A stretch of 64,000 bases of DNA from 40-80 sp964503665 (GCA_964503665.1 CAZDAR010000001.1:62001-126000); one strand, 5' to 3'. Positions 53,323 through 62,319 are shown, counted from the stretch's first letter. Notes: a model not told the origin generated them from the sequence alone. A program made the numbers and translations.

Positions 53323-54675
53323 TTAATCGATTTTATACTTTCTAAACCAACGGTCATTAAGACTTGGTGAGAAGTTTATTCCTAGATTAAATTGAATGAA
53401 CTTCTCATTGTAGGAAGGCATATTCTTTATCGTTTGATCGGCATATCCTACAGAGAAATTTATGGAGGAGATAGAGCGTAACATAACGAATGGAAAACCA
53501 AACCCAACGGTGTAAGATTTTTTATCCATATAACTACCATTCATACCGTAAGGCAATTGACCAAAAGAAGTACCAACACGATAGCGCACTTTTGATAAAT
53601 AACCTGTTGTCGCTCGTTCTAAAAATAATTGTTGAGGAATGTATTCAACTCCGAAAGAATAAGTAGCTGTGTTTCTATAATGGTAAGATACGTTGTTATT
53701 AGTCCCAAAACTCTCAGTATATTCTTTCCACATATTATTACGATACTCTGCTGAAAAGGATAGACGAGAATTAAGCTTTGCATTTTGGTTCTTCTTTCTC
53801 GTGTTAAGAATGTATTGTACACCAATAGATAACGAAGAAGGAAGTGTCACTGTACCTTTGGTTTGATCTGACTGAATGTAACCATAACTGTTCTGGTTTT
53901 CTAAATCAGTTGCGTATGCTTTTTCGGAGATATATGTTGCACTCAAGTTTTGTTTTGGTGTAAAGGATGCACCCAAAATTACTCTATCTTTATCTAGTAA
54001 GAATTGATAATTTAAACCTAAATCGTAATGAAAAGAGCTTAAATAATGGGTTGTTGAATACATAACACCAGAATTATAGATTGCATCTTGGTCGATATAA
54101 GCTGTTTGTATATTCTCTAAAGAGCCAAATAAATATCCTAAGTTCATACCAACACCTAATTTATGGTGCTTTAAATTCAAGGCAGTTACTGAAAAGCCAG
54201 TAAAAAATAAGCTAGAATTCCCTTTCCCTTTATACTGATGGCGCATATTCTGCGTTTCATCCAAGGAAATAAGTTCAGAGAAATTATAACTACTTCTTGA
54301 AAATGGTCGGATACCAAACGCAAAACCAACAATTTTCGCAAAAGAAATACCAAACGCAAAATGATTTATTTGAGTATAAGAACCTTTCTCAGTAACATTA
54401 TTACTGGTAAAAGAACGCAAGGTATTATCTACGCCTATAGTAAAAAGAGGTTGTCCTTTGCTTATACTAGAGTATGAAGAAGGGTTGTAAAAATTGATAG
54501 AAATACTATCAATGGCTGATGAAAGTGTGTTTCCTAAAGAACTATAGACAAGACGATTGTCTGAGCTTAGTATTCCTATTCCATTAGAACTGTATGGGAT
54601 ATTAGCATTTTCCTGTGCATGAAGTGAAAAAGCGAATAACACAGAAGATAAACAATAAAGTAACTTTTTAATCAT
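53323..54675 (-). CDS. outer-membrane beta-barrel protein of unknown function
   Basis: This 450-aa protein has a signal peptide (MIKKLLYCLSSVLFAFSLHA-QE). The body is built of alternating beta strands, typical of a barrel with FadL/PorV-like start (LVYSSLGNTLSSAIDSISINFYNPSSYSSI). Aromatic-ended strands continue to the C-terminus (NFSVGYADQTIKNMPSYNEKFIQFNLGINFS). The frame is open ten codons upstream within coaX, but ATG 54675 gives the signal peptide. Its position between coaX and lptC is suggestive of an envelope role. I do not recognise the specific family. Confidence 0.78.
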   Translation of the reverse strand: MIKKLLYCLSSVLFAFSLHAQENANIPYSSNGIGILSSDNRLVYSSLGNTLSSAIDSISINFYNPSSYSSISKGQPLFTIGVDNTLRSFTSNNVTEKGSYTQINHFAFGISFAKIVGFAFGIRPFSRSSYNFSELISLDETQNMRHQYKGKGNSSLFFTGFSVTALNLKHHKLGVGMNLGYLFGSLENIQTAYIDQDAIYNSGVMYSTTHYLSSFHYDLGLNYQFLLDKDRVILGASFTPKQNLSATYISEKAYATDLENQNSYGYIQSDQTKGTVTLPSSLSIGVQYILNTRKKNQNAKLNSRLSFSAEYRNNMWKEYTESFGTNNNVSYHYRNTATYSFGVEYIPQQLFLERATTGYLSKVRYRVGTSFGQLPYGMNGSYMDKKSYTVGFGFPFVMLRSISSINFSVGYADQTIKNMPSYNEKFIQFNLGINFSPSLNDRWFRKYKID

Positions 54676-55390
54676 GCTGTTTTTGCAGTATTTCGTATAG
54701 TCCATTAAGCGTTAAATGTTCGTCATAAATTATGGGTAATGACTGATCTAATTCTAATTTATTCACATCGCCACCAGTCGCAAAGATAACTAAATCTTTA
54801 AATCCATGCTGATATGCTTTAATCATTCCTTCAATTTCGTACTTTGTTCCATTCATGACCCCTGAAGACATGCTATTAACGGTAGAATTACCAATTAATT
54901 TTGTTGGAGTAATATTTTTTAAAAGAGGTAGGTTTTCAGTGTGTTCGTGCATTGCAGTAAATCGCATTTGTAAACCAGGAGAGATAGAGCCACCAAGGTA
55001 AACACCAGCGCTATTCACTAAGTCAAATTTCACACAAGTTCCTACATCAATAACAATTGCATTTTTTTTAACTTGTTGGTAAGCAGCAATTACATTTGCT
55101 AGTCGATCTTTTCCCAGTGTATTTCGAGAATCATAATCGACAGAAATGGGAATGGGAGTAGTTTCTGTCAATAAAATAGCAGTCGAATTAAGCTGTTGAA
55201 GAATTTCACTGGTTTGTTTTTGAGAAAGTACAGAAGACAAAATTGATTGGTCGTAAGAAATGCTGTTTAAGTAATCAAAACACTTGTTTTTATCCTTTAA
55301 TAAGAATGATGAAACGTTACATAGTGTTGATTCACAGAATATTCCTATTTTTATTCGCGTATTTCCAGCATCGACAACAAGTCGTTTCAT
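54668..55390 (-). CDS. coaX: type III pantothenate kinase
   Basis: This 240-aa ASKHA-fold kinase phosphorylates pantothenate in CoA synthesis. Motifs: VDAGNTRIKIGIF (phosphate 1), NTLGKDRLANVIAAYQ, IDVGTCVKFDLV (phosphate 2), GGSISPGLQMRFTAMHEHTENLP and FATGGDVNKL (adenosine). It is the first gene of the coaX-OM protein-lptC unit, and its 3' end overlaps the next start by 8 nt. Confidence 0.93.
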   Translation of the reverse strand: MKRLVVDAGNTRIKIGIFCESTLCNVSSFLLKDKNKCFDYLNSISYDQSILSSVLSQKQTSEILQQLNSTAILLTETTPIPISVDYDSRNTLGKDRLANVIAAYQQVKKNAIVIDVGTCVKFDLVNSAGVYLGGSISPGLQMRFTAMHEHTENLPLLKNITPTKLIGNSTVNSMSSGVMNGTKYEIEGMIKAYQHGFKDLVIFATGGDVNKLELDQSLPIIYDEHLTLNGLYEILQKQHD

Positions 55391-55433
55391 TTTTTAAATT
55401 TTCAGGGAAATTAAAAAAAAAAATTCAATTCTG

Positions 55434-55463
55434 TTTGTGAATTAAAAAATGTCTCTATATTTG
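55434..55463 (+). promoter_or_regulatory. promoter of tRNA-Phe
   Basis: TTTG (55434-55437), an 18-nt spacer and TATATTTG (55456-55463) match the Bacteroidota promoter; the tRNA starts 16 nt later. Confidence 0.85.
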
Positions 55464-55479
55464 CACTCACGAAAATCAA

Positions 55480-55552
55480 GGGAACGTAGCTCAGTCGGTA
55501 GAGCAAAGGACTGAAAATCCTTGTGTCGGCGGTTCGATTCCGTCCGTTCCCA
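55480..55552 (+). tRNA. trnF: tRNA-Phe (anticodon GAA)
   Basis: The 73-nt cloverleaf has an acceptor pair GGGAACG/CGTTCCC, D stem GCTC/GAGC, anticodon stem AAGGA/TCCTT with loop CTGAAAA (anticodon GAA), T arm GGCGG-TTCGATT-CCGTC and discriminator A. CCA is not encoded. It stands alone with its own promoter and terminator. Confidence 0.97.
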
Positions 55553-55553
55553 C

Positions 55554-55582
55554 AAAAAGCCTTCATTCTTGGAGGCTTTTTC
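55554..55582 (+). terminator. terminator after tRNA-Phe
   Basis: A 9-bp stem AAAAAGCCT/AGGCTTTTT is followed by CTTTT, starting one base after the tRNA. Confidence 0.8.
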
Positions 55583-55630
55583 TTTTAGGCTTAAAATAGT
55601 GTTATTTTTAAAAGTCTTCCTACAATTTAT

Positions 55631-55638
55631 TATCTTTG
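55631..55638 (+). promoter_or_regulatory. -7 box of the PTPS-folE unit
   Basis: TATCTTTG matches TAnnTTTG, 23 bp before the GTG start of the PTPS-type gene. No clear -33 box. Confidence 0.5.
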
Positions 55639-55660
55639 TATTTTATAATTAAAATTAAGC

Positions 55661-56092
55661 GTGAACACAGTTTATATTGTTAGAAAAGAACATTTTAATG
55701 CAGCTCACAAACTTTGGAGAGAAGAATGGTCAGATGAGAAGAATGCTGAGGTTTTTGGGAAGTGTAGCAATAAGAATTGGCACGGGCACAATTTCAACCT
55801 ATTCGTTACCGTTAAAGGAGTTCCGAATGAAGAAACAGGATTTGTAATTGACTTAAAAAAGTTAAGTAAAATAATTAAAGAAGAAGTAGTAGAACAAATT
55901 GACCATAAAAATCTAAATGTCGACGTTCCTTTTATGCAGCATATAATGCCTTCAACAGAAAATTTAATTATTAAGATTTGGGAATTATTGAAAAACCCAA
56001 TCGCAAATGAAGGAGGAACATTGTGTAAGTTGCGATTAGAAGAGACTGAAAATAATTTTGTAGAATACTTTGGCGGAAATACACCGTATTAA
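55661..56092 (+). CDS. queD: 6-pyruvoyltetrahydropterin / 6-carboxytetrahydropterin synthase family
   Basis: This 143-aa zinc T-fold enzyme converts 7,8-dihydroneopterin triphosphate. Zinc ligands are the His of HFNAAHKLW and the two of WHGHNF. The catalytic Cys lies in KCSNKNWHGH, five residues before HGH. Classical QueD of queuosine synthesis has three residues there (CxxxHGH), whereas biopterin-type PTPS has five. The name queD is therefore provisional. The start codon is GTG at 55661. It precedes folE by 16 bp, which supplies its substrate. Confidence 0.82.
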   Translation: MNTVYIVRKEHFNAAHKLWREEWSDEKNAEVFGKCSNKNWHGHNFNLFVTVKGVPNEETGFVIDLKKLSKIIKEEVVEQIDHKNLNVDVPFMQHIMPSTENLIIKIWELLKNPIANEGGTLCKLRLEETENNFVEYFGGNTPY

Positions 56093-56108
56093 TTAAGACA
56101 TAGAATAA

Positions 56109-56696
56109 GTGGAAGAAAACGAAAATACAGAGAAAACGGTAAGAATTGCCAATGCTTACAAAGGAATTTTAGCAGACTTAGGAGAAAGTCCTAGCCGTGA
56201 AGGATTATTGAAAACACCAGAACGTGTAGCGAAAGCATTACAATTTCTGACAAGTGGAAATCAGATCGATCCTGCCGAAATATTAAAGAGCGCGCTCTTT
56301 AGTGAAGATTATTCTGAAATGGTGATTGTGAAGGATATAGAGGTCTACTCAATGTGCGAACATCACATATTGCCATTCTTTGGAAAAGCACATATAGCGT
56401 ATATTCCAAATGGAAAAATTGTTGGATTGAGTAAAATACCGCGAATTGTGGATGCTTTTTCTCGTCGCTTGCAAGTACAAGAGCGCTTAACCTTAGAAAT
56501 TCGTGATTGTATTCAGGACACATTAAAACCGCTTGGAGTTGCTGTTGTTCTCGAATGTGCGCACATGTGCATGCAAATGCGTGGTGTTCAAAAACAGAAT
56601 TCTTTTACTACAACAAGTGCTTTCACAGGTGAGTTTTTGAATAATGAATTAACGAGAAAAGAATTTATACAATTAATAAATGCAAATTTACATTAA
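56109..56696 (+). CDS. folE: GTP cyclohydrolase I
   Basis: This 195-aa enzyme makes 7,8-dihydroneopterin triphosphate from GTP for folate, queuosine or biopterin. Family motifs are LGESPSREGLLKTPERVAKAL, the zinc sites in MCEHHILPFFGKAHIAYIP and CAHMCMQMRG, and KIPRIVDAFSRRLQVQERLT. The start is GTG at 56109. With the PTPS-type gene it forms a two-gene pterin unit. Confidence 0.95.
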   Translation: MEENENTEKTVRIANAYKGILADLGESPSREGLLKTPERVAKALQFLTSGNQIDPAEILKSALFSEDYSEMVIVKDIEVYSMCEHHILPFFGKAHIAYIPNGKIVGLSKIPRIVDAFSRRLQVQERLTLEIRDCIQDTLKPLGVAVVLECAHMCMQMRGVQKQNSFTTTSAFTGEFLNNELTRKEFIQLINANLH

Positions 56697-56708
56697 TATA
56701 AAATAGAT

Positions 56709-57425
56709 ATGGAAAATAGATTCATGCAAGAAGAAGGCGTTTTCGCTCAAGATATCGCCAGAGATTTTTTTAAGAAAGTATATGCTTATATGGGATTAGC
56801 CCTTTTAGTGTCTGGAGGTGTTGCTTATTATTTTGCAACGTCACAAGATTTATTTAGCCGTGTTTTCTTAACTGCTGAAGGAGGAATTAGCCCCTTGTTT
56901 TATGTAGTCACTTTCGCACCAGTTGGTTTAGCGTTATGGATTCAAATGGGCTACAGGAAACTTTCTATTCCTATATTAACTGCTTTATTTATGTTGTTTG
57001 CAGGTTTGATGGGAGCAAGTTTGAGCACCATTTTCTTTGTATATAGTCTAAACTCTATCGCAGTGACATTTTTTGTGAGTGCAGGTGCGTTTGCTGGAAT
57101 GGCAATCTTAGGGTATACAACTAAAATGGACTTAACTAAAATGGGAAGTTTAATGTATATGCTTTTCATTGGTATTTTCATTGCCTCAGTCGCGAATATG
57201 TTTGTCAAATCCGATGGTTTGAGTTGGGGTATTTCTTTCATAGGCGTTTTTGTTTTCACCGGTTTAACTGCTTATTGGATGCAAAAGTTGAAGGATGTAT
57301 CTAAAAACTCTATGTTAGACGGAGTTGAAAGAGACAAATTAGCATTGATTGGAGGCTTGACATTATACATTTTATTCATCAATCTTTTCATGTCACTATT
57401 GAGACTTTTCGGTGGTAGAGATTGA
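56709..57425 (+). CDS. Bax inhibitor-1 / YccA family membrane protein
   Basis: This 238-aa protein has seven hydrophobic segments and the BI-1 pattern: an N-terminal FFKKVYAYMGLALLVSGGVAYYF, central ALFMLFAGLMGASLSTIFFVY and AIL-GYTTKMDLTKMG, and C-terminal LALIGGLTLYILFINLFMSLLRLFGGRD. Bacterial members are proton-sensitive calcium-leak channels or interact with FtsH; the role here is not defined. It lies 12 bp after folE and ends at a terminator. Confidence 0.9.
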   Translation: MENRFMQEEGVFAQDIARDFFKKVYAYMGLALLVSGGVAYYFATSQDLFSRVFLTAEGGISPLFYVVTFAPVGLALWIQMGYRKLSIPILTALFMLFAGLMGASLSTIFFVYSLNSIAVTFFVSAGAFAGMAILGYTTKMDLTKMGSLMYMLFIGIFIASVANMFVKSDGLSWGISFIGVFVFTGLTAYWMQKLKDVSKNSMLDGVERDKLALIGGLTLYILFINLFMSLLRLFGGRD

Positions 57426-57448
57426 TTTTAACAGTAATATTTAACAGT

Positions 57449-57484
57449 AAAAGCCGATAGTTATTAACAATGTCGGCTTTTTTA
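57449..57484 (+). terminator. terminator after the BI-1 gene
   Basis: An AAAAGCCGA/TCGGCTTTT stem with a 15-nt loop is followed by T. Confidence 0.8.
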
Positions 57485-57557
57485 TTGATAAAACGTTTGT
57501 AAATTAATTTTTTTTAACAGATGAATTATCCTATTTTTGCATTAAAATTGTCTAAAC

Positions 57558-60221
57558 ATGAAGAAATTTATTAAAAAATTTTCTATTGTACTTCTCCTAT
57601 TGATTAGTACATTCTCTATCAATGCTCAAGTAAACGATACACTAGCATTTGATGCGAGTATTTCAAAATCTGGGTATGCAGCTGCTACTGTTACGATTGG
57701 AGATTACGATTGGTCGCTGTCACAAGCAATGCAATCGAGTTCACCTGATGCAGGAGATATGAAATTCGGAACCAATAGCCTACGTATGAGAAAAAATGGT
57801 CCTACAGATTTCGGTTATATTGAAATGGTAGAAGATAAACCTTTCGGTTTAGGAAGTATTTCTTTTTATGCTGCACGAGCAAACTTTTCCGGGGACAGAT
57901 CGGGAGTTGCTCCTGTGTTTGAAGCACAATACAGTACAAATGCTGGTGCTACATGGATATCTGCCGGTTCACCTGTAGATTTAGATGGAGTTGATGCATT
58001 GACAAAATATGAATATTCAAATATTAACGTAACAGGAAATATTCGCGTACGATTAATTATGACAAGTGGTGATGCTTCAAAGCGTTTCAATATAGACTCT
58101 TTAATCTTGACAGGTTATTCACCTACTACAGTATGCGAGAAACCCTTAAATATGGGAGTTGTTCATAATACTGACGGATCAATTGATCTTACGTGGGATG
58201 CACCGACTAACTTACCAGCAGATGGTTATCAAGTAGCTGTATTTAAAACAGGAACACAGCCTACTACAACTGATTTTTTCAAAATCCCATCTTCAGAAAC
58301 AAATTTCTCTACAGATACACTTTTTAATGGAACTTATTTAGAAGACAGTACGACTTATTTAGTTTACTTATATTCAGTATGTAATGAAGCGACTGTTGAT
58401 CACTCTGATACTATAGCGAGTCCTGTAAATGTTTTAATTATCCCATGTGATGGTCCTGCAAACTTAGTTGTGGTTGATAATACAGATGGTTCTATTACCG
58501 CTTCATGGACTGCACCATCTGGATTACCAGCAGAAGGTTACCAAATAGCTGTAGTGGATGCTGGTTCAACGCCTTTATCATCAAATTTCTTCACCGTTCC
58601 GTCTTCTGAAACTACTTTCACAACAGACACCCTTAAGAATGGTGCAAATTTAGCTAACTCTTCTTCTTATGATGTTTACATTTATTCATCATGTAACACG
58701 GCAAAAGAATATCATTCTGATACAATTAACGCTAATGTTCAATTAGCGGCATGTGCTAAACCAACAAATTTAGTGGTGGTTGATAATGGTGATGGTTCAG
58801 TTACTGTAACATGGGATGCAACTACACCATTGCCTGGAAATGGATATCAGATAGCTTTACATTCTAATGGAAGTACACCGAATCAATATGAATATTTCAA
58901 TATTTTGTCAAGTGAAACATCTTTTACAACGGATACATTAACAAATGGTGCAACTTTAGCTACAGGATTTGAATATGTTGTTACGATGAATGCTGTTTGT
59001 GATGCAGTTAATGTGTCTGCACCGTTGAATGATACACTAGCGATAATATTACCTACAACATGTCTTTCTCCTACTGGATTAACTGCTGTAAGTAATGGTG
59101 ATGGTTCCATTACAATATCTTGGAATGTCCCTACAAATATCCCATCTAACGGATACTTGATTGCTATGGCTACAGATCAATTAGTAACAGATAGTGTGTA
59201 TATATCAGTAAATGATGGTAATCAAACTACAATTACGACAGATACATTACCGAATGGAACTCAATTGGATCCTTACGGTAATTACTTTGTTTATATCACG
59301 TCTAATTGTGGTAGCGAAACATCACCAATAGATAGTGTTGCCGTTAGTGTAGCAATGCCATGTGTAGAAGTTACTAATTTGACTGTTACTGCAGACGCAG
59401 ATGGAACAATTGGCGTAACTTGGGATGCACCATCATATTTACCTTCTGATGGTTATCAAATTGCTATTGCGGTAGAAGGAACGTTACCGACAGCAGGGGA
59501 TTATTTTGATGTAGACAAAACGAAAACTTCTTTTTCTTCTGATACACTAAATAACGGAACAGCTATTGTTCTTGGTAATAGTTATGTTGTTTACTTCGTT
59601 TCGTTATGTTCTTCGACTCAAACATCAGATACGCTTATAGATACAGTTCAAACAACTGCTTTACCATGTCTTGCTCCGTCTAACTTAACAGTTACTAATC
59701 ACCAAGATGGCTCTATAGATATTTCGTGGACATCCGCTACTCAACCGACAAATGGTTATTTCTATGCGATTATGCCAGTTGGAACAGTACCTTCTTTTCC
59801 TGGAGATTACGTAGCAACATCAGCAACTTCCATAGCAAACGCAACAACTACAACTGGTTCTTCAGCTCTTACTTTTGAAGCTGGTGAAACGTATAAAGTA
59901 TATCTTATTTCTTCTTGTGATTCTATTCAAGGAAATAGCGGCAATGTAACGGAAAACTTCACTATGGCACTTTCTGTGAATACAGTGAACTCTGAAATTA
60001 CAGGTTTATTTCCAAATCCAACTTCTTCCACTTTAACAATTGAAATGAGTGCGTCCGTTGGGTATGTAACTATTATTGATTTAACAGGAAAAGTAGTTTA
60101 TACAAATGAACTGACTTCTAACACAACTAAAATCAATGTGGAAGAACTTCCTGCAGGAATGTATCAAGTGAAAGTTGCAACAACAACAGCAACTTCTTTT
60201 GGCAAGTTCATAAAAGAATAA
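57558..60221 (+). CDS. secreted T9SS cargo with six FN3-like repeats
   Basis: This 887-aa surface protein has a signal peptide (LLLLISTFSINA-QV) and an N-terminal beta-sandwich of about 170 residues of the kind found in Bacteroidota secreted proteins (FGTNSLRMRKNGPTDFGYIEM). Six repeats of about 100 residues follow (about 193-800), each opening with Cys, DGSIxxxWxxP and xGYxIA, then FxTDTLxNGxxL and YxVYxxSxC. A type A sorting domain ends it (LFPNPTSSTLTIEM...LTGKVVYTNEL...LPAGMYQVKV). It is probably an adhesin or filament-like surface protein; ligand unknown. Confidence 0.88.
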   Translation: MKKFIKKFSIVLLLLISTFSINAQVNDTLAFDASISKSGYAAATVTIGDYDWSLSQAMQSSSPDAGDMKFGTNSLRMRKNGPTDFGYIEMVEDKPFGLGSISFYAARANFSGDRSGVAPVFEAQYSTNAGATWISAGSPVDLDGVDALTKYEYSNINVTGNIRVRLIMTSGDASKRFNIDSLILTGYSPTTVCEKPLNMGVVHNTDGSIDLTWDAPTNLPADGYQVAVFKTGTQPTTTDFFKIPSSETNFSTDTLFNGTYLEDSTTYLVYLYSVCNEATVDHSDTIASPVNVLIIPCDGPANLVVVDNTDGSITASWTAPSGLPAEGYQIAVVDAGSTPLSSNFFTVPSSETTFTTDTLKNGANLANSSSYDVYIYSSCNTAKEYHSDTINANVQLAACAKPTNLVVVDNGDGSVTVTWDATTPLPGNGYQIALHSNGSTPNQYEYFNILSSETSFTTDTLTNGATLATGFEYVVTMNAVCDAVNVSAPLNDTLAIILPTTCLSPTGLTAVSNGDGSITISWNVPTNIPSNGYLIAMATDQLVTDSVYISVNDGNQTTITTDTLPNGTQLDPYGNYFVYITSNCGSETSPIDSVAVSVAMPCVEVTNLTVTADADGTIGVTWDAPSYLPSDGYQIAIAVEGTLPTAGDYFDVDKTKTSFSSDTLNNGTAIVLGNSYVVYFVSLCSSTQTSDTLIDTVQTTALPCLAPSNLTVTNHQDGSIDISWTSATQPTNGYFYAIMPVGTVPSFPGDYVATSATSIANATTTTGSSALTFEAGETYKVYLISSCDSIQGNSGNVTENFTMALSVNTVNSEITGLFPNPTSSTLTIEMSASVGYVTIIDLTGKVVYTNELTSNTTKINVEELPAGMYQVKVATTTATSFGKFIKE

Positions 60222-60266
60222 ATTTATAAGAAGTCTTTCGCTAGATTTCTAAAGATAAGTAATTAG

Positions 60267-60304
60267 AAAAAGGCTTAATTGAAAATACTTCAATTAAGCC
60301 TTTT
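60267..60304 (+). terminator. terminator after the FN3 cargo gene
   Basis: A 16-bp perfect stem AAAAGGCTTAATTGAA/TTCAATTAAGCCTTTT with a 6-nt loop. Confidence 0.9.
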
Positions 60305-60435
60305 GTCTTTTTTGAGTGATTGTGTATTTATGATGGAGAGTTACTTTTTTTAGTGGATGTATATTTGAAAGAAAATAGGTCAAATAATTATCTATTCAGT
60401 TTTTTTTAAAATTCCATTTATTTCAAAATATATCG

Positions 60436-60443
60436 TATCTTTG
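60436..60443 (+). promoter_or_regulatory. -7 box of the rpsP operon
   Basis: TATCTTTG matches TAnnTTTG, 58 bp before rpsP. The leader is short and shows no conserved ribosomal regulator structure. Confidence 0.5.
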
Positions 60444-60500
60444 CGCCACTAAATTTTTTTATTAATCGGAGTTTCGTACTCCAAACAATAATTTATAAGA

Positions 60501-61049
60501 ATGGCAACAAGAATTAGATTGCAAAGACATGGTAAAAAAGGAAGAGCTTTTTACCATATTGTAGCTGCTGATAGCAGATCTAAAAGAGATGGTAAGTTTA
60601 TCGAGAAATTAGGAACTTACAATCCAAACACAAACCCAGCAACAGTAGAAATTAACTTCGAAGAAACACTTAAGTGGGTCCAGACAGGTGCTGAAATGTC
60701 AGATACTGCTAGAGCAATTTTATCTTACAAAGGTGTATTATACAAAAACCACCTTTTGAATGGAGTTAAAAAAGGAGCTTTAACAGTTGAGCAAGTTGAA
60801 GAAAAATTCAATAAGTGGATTGATGAGAAAGCATCTAGAATTTCTGGAAAAACAGATAACTTAGCAAAAGCAAAAGCAGAAGCAAGAGCTGCTGCAATAG
60901 CTGCAGAATCTGTTGCTAAAGAAACGAAAGCGGCTGCTATCTTAGCTAAGAATACTCCAGCTGAAGAAGAAGTAGCTGAAGAAACTCCAGCAGTGGAAGA
61001 AACTCCAGCAACAGACGAAGCTGCTCCAGAAGGAGAAACAGAAGCTTAA
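60501..61049 (+). CDS. rpsP: 30S ribosomal protein S16 with C-terminal extension
   Basis: The first 80 or so residues are ribosomal S16 (MATRIRLQRHGKKGRAFYHIVAADSRSKRDGKFIEKLGTYNP, then VQTGAEMSDTARAILSYKGVLYK). The remaining 100 residues are helical and Ala/Lys/Glu-rich, then a Pro/Thr/Glu repeat (AEETPAVEETPA). Total 182 aa, double the usual bacterial size. Such tails occur in Bacteroidota S16. It is first of rpsP-rimM-trmN6. Confidence 0.97.
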   Translation: MATRIRLQRHGKKGRAFYHIVAADSRSKRDGKFIEKLGTYNPNTNPATVEINFEETLKWVQTGAEMSDTARAILSYKGVLYKNHLLNGVKKGALTVEQVEEKFNKWIDEKASRISGKTDNLAKAKAEARAAAIAAESVAKETKAAAILAKNTPAEEEVAEETPAVEETPATDEAAPEGETEA

Positions 61050-61062
61050 TTAAAACGTTTAA

Positions 61063-61593
61063 ATGAATAAGGCAGATTGCTATCATTTAGGATATGTATC
61101 GAAACTTCACGGATATAAAGGTGAAGTTTCGTTATTTTTAGACGTTACCGATGCGTCTATCTATAAAAAGTTAGACATGGTTTACGTAGATCTAAACGGA
61201 AACCTTACACCCTTTGTTCTCGAGAAAATTAAACTAGCACCTAAGAATTTTGCCTACGTAAAGATTGAAGGAATCAATAGTGAAGATGATGCTACTTTTT
61301 TACTCAAAAAACAATTATACTTACCCGCTTCAACCCTCCCTAAATTGAAAGGGAATGAGTTTTATGACCATGAAATCGTTGGATTTAAGGTGATAGATAA
61401 AACTTACGGTGAAGTTGGAGAAGTAGAACAAGTTGTTGATTTAGCTATCAATCCACTGTTTCAAGTTAGGCATAGTAGTGGCAAAGAGATTTTAGTTCCT
61501 TTGCGTAAAGAGTTTATTTTCAAAATTGACCGCGTCAGCAAAGAACTTCATTTAGATATTCCCGAAGGCTTAATAGAACTTTACTTACAGTAA
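61063..61593 (+). CDS. rimM: 16S rRNA processing protein RimM
   Basis: This 176-aa protein helps assemble the 30S head. It has the N-terminal RimM domain with LGYVSKLHGYKGEVSLFLDV and FAYVKIEGINSEDDATFLLKKQLYLP, and a PRC-barrel C-terminus (FYDHEIVGFKVIDKTYGEVG...LVPLRKEFIFKID). It lies 13 bp after rpsP, whose product it binds, and directly before trmN6. Confidence 0.95.
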   Translation: MNKADCYHLGYVSKLHGYKGEVSLFLDVTDASIYKKLDMVYVDLNGNLTPFVLEKIKLAPKNFAYVKIEGINSEDDATFLLKKQLYLPASTLPKLKGNEFYDHEIVGFKVIDKTYGEVGEVEQVVDLAINPLFQVRHSSGKEILVPLRKEFIFKIDRVSKELHLDIPEGLIELYLQ

Positions 61594-62319
61594 TTGTCTT
61601 CCTTTAATTTCAAATATTTTACGATTCAACAAGAACATGCCGCTATGAAAGTTGGTACTGATGCTATGTTGTTAGGAGCTTTTGCTGAAGTCGATAATCA
61701 CGATGAGGTTTTAGATATTGGCGCAGGAACAGGTGTTTTATCATTGATGCTGGCGCAAAAGGCAGCTAACCTATCTGTATCAGCGGTTGAATTCGACGAA
61801 GAAGCACTCAAAGATTTAGCAGTTAATTTTCAAAACTCATCGTTTGACTCAAATTTTACGATTCTAGCCGAAGACTTTAATACATTGGAATTGGAGAAGC
61901 AATTCGATGTTATTATTTCCAATCCTCCTTTTTACAAAGATTCCTTTACAGCAGGAGAGAAGGGAAGTCGATCAAAAGCACGGAATGAGGAGAATTTATC
62001 TTTTGAAACACTTATTTCAAGATCAAAAAAAATGCTAAAACCAGGAGGTAGATTTTGGTTTATCTTTCCTTCTTCATGCTATGACCAAATAAAACGATTC
62101 GTTGTTGAAAACCAGTTATTCATGGAGAAAGAAGTAGTTGTTAATGGAAAGCCAAGCACACCTACTCGCGTAATATTTTGTCTGTCTTTGGTAAAATCAG
62201 ATAAGGTTGAGAAGTACAGTTTAACAATTAGAAATAGTAGTGGTGGATACACCCAAGAATATATTGAGTTAACCAAAGATTTTCACGCAAAGGATTTATC
62301 TCAAAAAAAAGAAGGCTAA
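61594..62319 (+). CDS. trmN6: tRNA1(Val) (adenine-N6)-methyltransferase
   Basis: This 241-aa Rossmann-fold methyltransferase (YfiC family) methylates A37 of tRNA-Val. Motifs are MKVGTDAMLLGAF, the SAM-binding VLDIGAGTGVLSLMLAQ, and the catalytic ISNPPFYKDSF (NPPF). No ATG precedes the conserved region, so the start is the TTG at 61594, which abuts the rimM stop. Its stop codon lies within the terminator stem. It ends the rpsP-rimM-trmN6 operon in place of the trmD seen in proteobacteria. Confidence 0.9.
   Translation: MSSFNFKYFTIQQEHAAMKVGTDAMLLGAFAEVDNHDEVLDIGAGTGVLSLMLAQKAANLSVSAVEFDEEALKDLAVNFQNSSFDSNFTILAEDFNTLELEKQFDVIISNPPFYKDSFTAGEKGSRSKARNEENLSFETLISRSKKMLKPGGRFWFIFPSSCYDQIKRFVVENQLFMEKEVVVNGKPSTPTRVIFCLSLVKSDKVEKYSLTIRNSSGGYTQEYIELTKDFHAKDLSQKKEG

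Noticed and set aside
57558..60221. Tandem DNA repeat or phase-variable array
   Set aside because: The six FN3 units are similar as protein but diverged at DNA level, so recombination between them is unlikely.
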